Positions 62,301 through 64,000 of a DNA stretch of 64,000 nucleotides are shown here, piece after piece (within the stretch, counting starts at the first letter, position 1; every line of letters begins with the position of its first letter). The stretch comes from Saprospiraceae bacterium (GTDB taxonomy: Bacteria > Bacteroidota > Bacteroidia > Chitinophagales > Saprospiraceae), in contig JAKVCU010000002.1 of the NCBI GenBank assembly GCA_022448955.1, forward strand, positions 1 to 64,000, in the 5' to 3' direction. The translations under genes and the position numbers were made by a program. The notes under the pieces were generated by a model. The model was not told the origin of the DNA, searched no databases, and saw nothing but the letters and a program-made list of their open reading frames with translations.

Positions 62301-64000
62301 TTAGTTTTTTATGACCTTGAACAAGTGTGGAAACCTATCATTCTCTCCTTGGAAATAAATGAAATATAGGCCATCCATCCATTGAGAGGCATCAATTTTA
62401 AATTCAGCTTTTGATATCCTTGTCGTTTTTGCCTCAATAAGCTGGCCACTTGTGTTAAATACCCGTAAATAATATTCATCAAGAAGAACTTTTTCGGAGA
62501 TTAACCAGAAAACATCCTTCGATATGGTTGGTAATACTTTTAAGTCCGAAGCAGGCCTTAAATTTTCAGCTGCACTTACCAAACACTTTTCACAGCTTTC
62601 GAAACAAACTGAGTCAAGGACAATAATATTCTCATCCCCCCAAATAGTGACTACTCGATTTGTAAAGATTCCATTAGTAAGCGTACAATCAACATGATCC
62701 TGAGGATTCAAATTTTCAATCTCTCCTAAAAGAGAAGGTCCTCCATTTATAAATCTATATGCATGGGTTCCTGGCTCTAAAGGTAAATCTACTTGCCAGA
62801 TACCATCTCCATCATTATCAGAAAGGGCAATATTACCACTCCATCCATCAAAATCTGCAACTAGATATACGCCATTTGGATCAACATCTTCATATTCCAT
62901 ATCGACTAAGAATGAAACCATGACAGGTCCCGCAATTGGAGTGCATACTAAGTCTGAAGTACATTCTGAAAAGCAGCTTTGAATAAGGGTATCTTGCATG
63001 ACAGGCGCTAAGAATCGATCATTAAAGTTAGTTGGATTGGAACAATCTTGTCCAGTAATATTTTCTTTACAATCAAAATCTGGACAATCTCCATTCGTAA
63101 AGGTATAATAAGAAGAAAAACCAGCTGCTCGCCTAATGCTAATAGAGTAGATCCCATCTCCATCCGGATCCTCCATAGGATAATCACCTGGCGGGCCAAA
63201 ATGTTCTCCTCCTGCAAGAAAAACACCTTCAGGAGAAACTTCATAATATTGCATATTTAATTCTATTGAAATATCAACAGAATCAAAATTCATTAAACAC
63301 TGATCATAATCGCAAGAGCTGAAACAAGCTTCGACAATGGTATCTTGCTGCACATTGTCTAGGTACCGATTATAAAAATCATTAGGATCTCCGCAGCTTT
63401 GTCCAATCAAATTTTCTTTACAGCTAAAATCAGGACAATTCCCATTTGTAAAAGTATAGTGAGTAGAAAATCCTGTAGCTCTTCTAATTGTAATAGAATA
63501 GATACCATCACCATCTAGATCTTCCAAGGGATAATCGCCTGGAATACCAAAAGTACTACCTCCTGCCAAGTAGATACCCTCCTCAGAAATGCTCTCTAAG
63601 GTCATATTTAACTGAAAAGTAATATCGATAGAATCAAAGTCTATTAAACAGTGGTTATAATCACAGCTACCAAAACAAGCCTGGATGATCGTATCTTGCT
63701 GAAGGTTATTTAAAAAACGAAATGAAAAGTTTGTTGAATCAGCACAATCTTGATCGGTTAGATCTTCAGCACAACTAAAATCTTCACAATTGCCATTTGT
63801 AAAAATGTAGTGCCCAGAAAAATTCCTCGGAAGAAGTGTCTCAAAAATAAAAATACCATCTTGATCGTCATCATTTAAAGGATTTTCTCCTGGTAGTCCA
63901 AAGGCCTCTCCTCCTGCAATAAAAAGACCGCTTTCATCAATGTCAATAGAATCTATATTTAATTGAATACTAACTTTCACAAATGGATTGACTCCTTGTT
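62301..64000 (-). CDS. T9SS-secreted protein with repeated CBM-like domains (5' end outside window)
   Basis: The frame is open to the right edge of the window, so the N-terminus is missing; the GTG at 63980 is internal. At least three repeats of about 115 residues follow each other, with GIYLAGGSTFGIPGDYPLED, DGDGIYSITIRR, YTFTNG-CPDF-CKEN and four or more cysteines each. A fourth, different unit (DFDGWSGNIALSDNDGDGIW, then AYRFINGG) looks like an AMPK/CBM48-type carbohydrate-binding fold, and the other units share its pattern. The C-terminus is a T9SS domain (LKVLPTISKDVFWLISEK onward, ending YFQGENDRFPHLFKVIKN). Surface glycan binding or adhesion is inferred. It is convergent with the symporter. 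Confidence 0.8.
   Translation of the reverse strand, partial: QGVNPFVKVSIQLNIDSIDIDESGLFIAGGEAFGLPGENPLNDDDQDGIFIFETLLPRNFSGHYIFTNGNCEDFSCAEDLTDQDCADSTNFSFRFLNNLQQDTIIQACFGSCDYNHCLIDFDSIDITFQLNMTLESISEEGIYLAGGSTFGIPGDYPLEDLDGDGIYSITIRRATGFSTHYTFTNGNCPDFSCKENLIGQSCGDPNDFYNRYLDNVQQDTIVEACFSSCDYDQCLMNFDSVDISIELNMQYYEVSPEGVFLAGGEHFGPPGDYPMEDPDGDGIYSISIRRAAGFSSYYTFTNGDCPDFDCKENITGQDCSNPTNFNDRFLAPVMQDTLIQSCFSECTSDLVCTPIAGPVMVSFLVDMEYEDVDPNGVYLVADFDGWSGNIALSDNDGDGIWQVDLPLEPGTHAYRFINGGPSLLGEIENLNPQDHVDCTLTNGIFTNRVVTIWGDENIIVLDSVCFESCEKCLVSAAENLRPASDLKVLPTISKDVFWLISEKVLLDEYYLRVFNTSGQLIEAKTTRISKAEFKIDASQWMDGLYFIYFQGENDRFPHLFKVIKN

Noticed and set aside
1..64000. tRNA, rRNA or known riboswitches
   Set aside because: No cloverleaf, rRNA-like stretch or recognised riboswitch core was noticed by eye. 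A covariance-model scan would be needed to exclude small RNAs.

Overview
The window looks like a chromosome segment of an AT-rich member of the Bacteroidota, probably a marine or aquatic gliding or multicellular type of the Saprospiria kind; that placement is inferred. The signs are SusC/SusD outer-membrane pairs, type IX secretion (T9SS) C-terminal sorting domains on several secreted proteins, Bacteroidota-style lipoprotein signals, a DUF4296 lipoprotein, a two-component-propeller LytS-type kinase, and mostly no Shine-Dalgarno sequences. No tRNA, rRNA, CRISPR array, integrase or transposase was recognised.

Region 1 (1-9336, + strand) is a surface-glycan operon. It holds a complete pseudaminic acid (CMP-Pse) pathway in the order pseB (5' end outside the window), pseC, pseF, pseG, pseH, pseI. 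Three sugar-transfer genes follow: two capsule-synthesis-like proteins and a GT4 glycosyltransferase. A strong hairpin separates it from the convergent pair yfhO-like/gpsA (9391-13007, - strand). An alpha/beta hydrolase (+) and a large T9SS-secreted beta-propeller protein (-) come next.

Region 2 (16986-26391, + strand) is the most unusual part. Six tightly spaced genes encode a small secreted protein, a caspase-like protease with effector-associated domains, a protein resembling an inactive STAND module, a MoxR-type AAA+ ATPase, a 1566-residue seven-helix membrane protein with a degenerate vWA-like domain and a predicted periplasmic carboxypeptidase-regulatory/WG/FISUMP tail, and a two-helix membrane protein. 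The caspase C-terminus and the next protein's N-terminus carry the same coiled-coil module. This resembles the vWA-MoxR ternary conflict systems, but here it appears wired to an envelope sensor. An N-terminal-OmpA-domain protein follows after a 306-base gap.

Region 3 (28542-32673) is mostly ordinary: an SDR oxidoreductase, a SixA-like phosphatase, a DUF4296 lipoprotein, an MFS transporter and a vWA-domain protein.

Region 4 (33340-62067) is a polysaccharide utilisation locus. A periplasmic-propeller/LytS-type sensor kinase lies between two gene-free stretches rich in degenerate hairpin repeats. After it come SusC, SusD, an FG-GAP/ASPIC T9SS protein, a tandem-repeat T9SS protein, two serine hydrolases of the beta-lactamase fold, a GH43 enzyme, four S1 sulfatases (all with C-S/T-P-S-R maturation motifs), a GH13 enzyme with a DOMON-like tail, and an SSS sodium/solute symporter. 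The likely substrate is a sulfated polysaccharide. The window ends in a partial (-) strand T9SS protein with repeated CBM-like domains.
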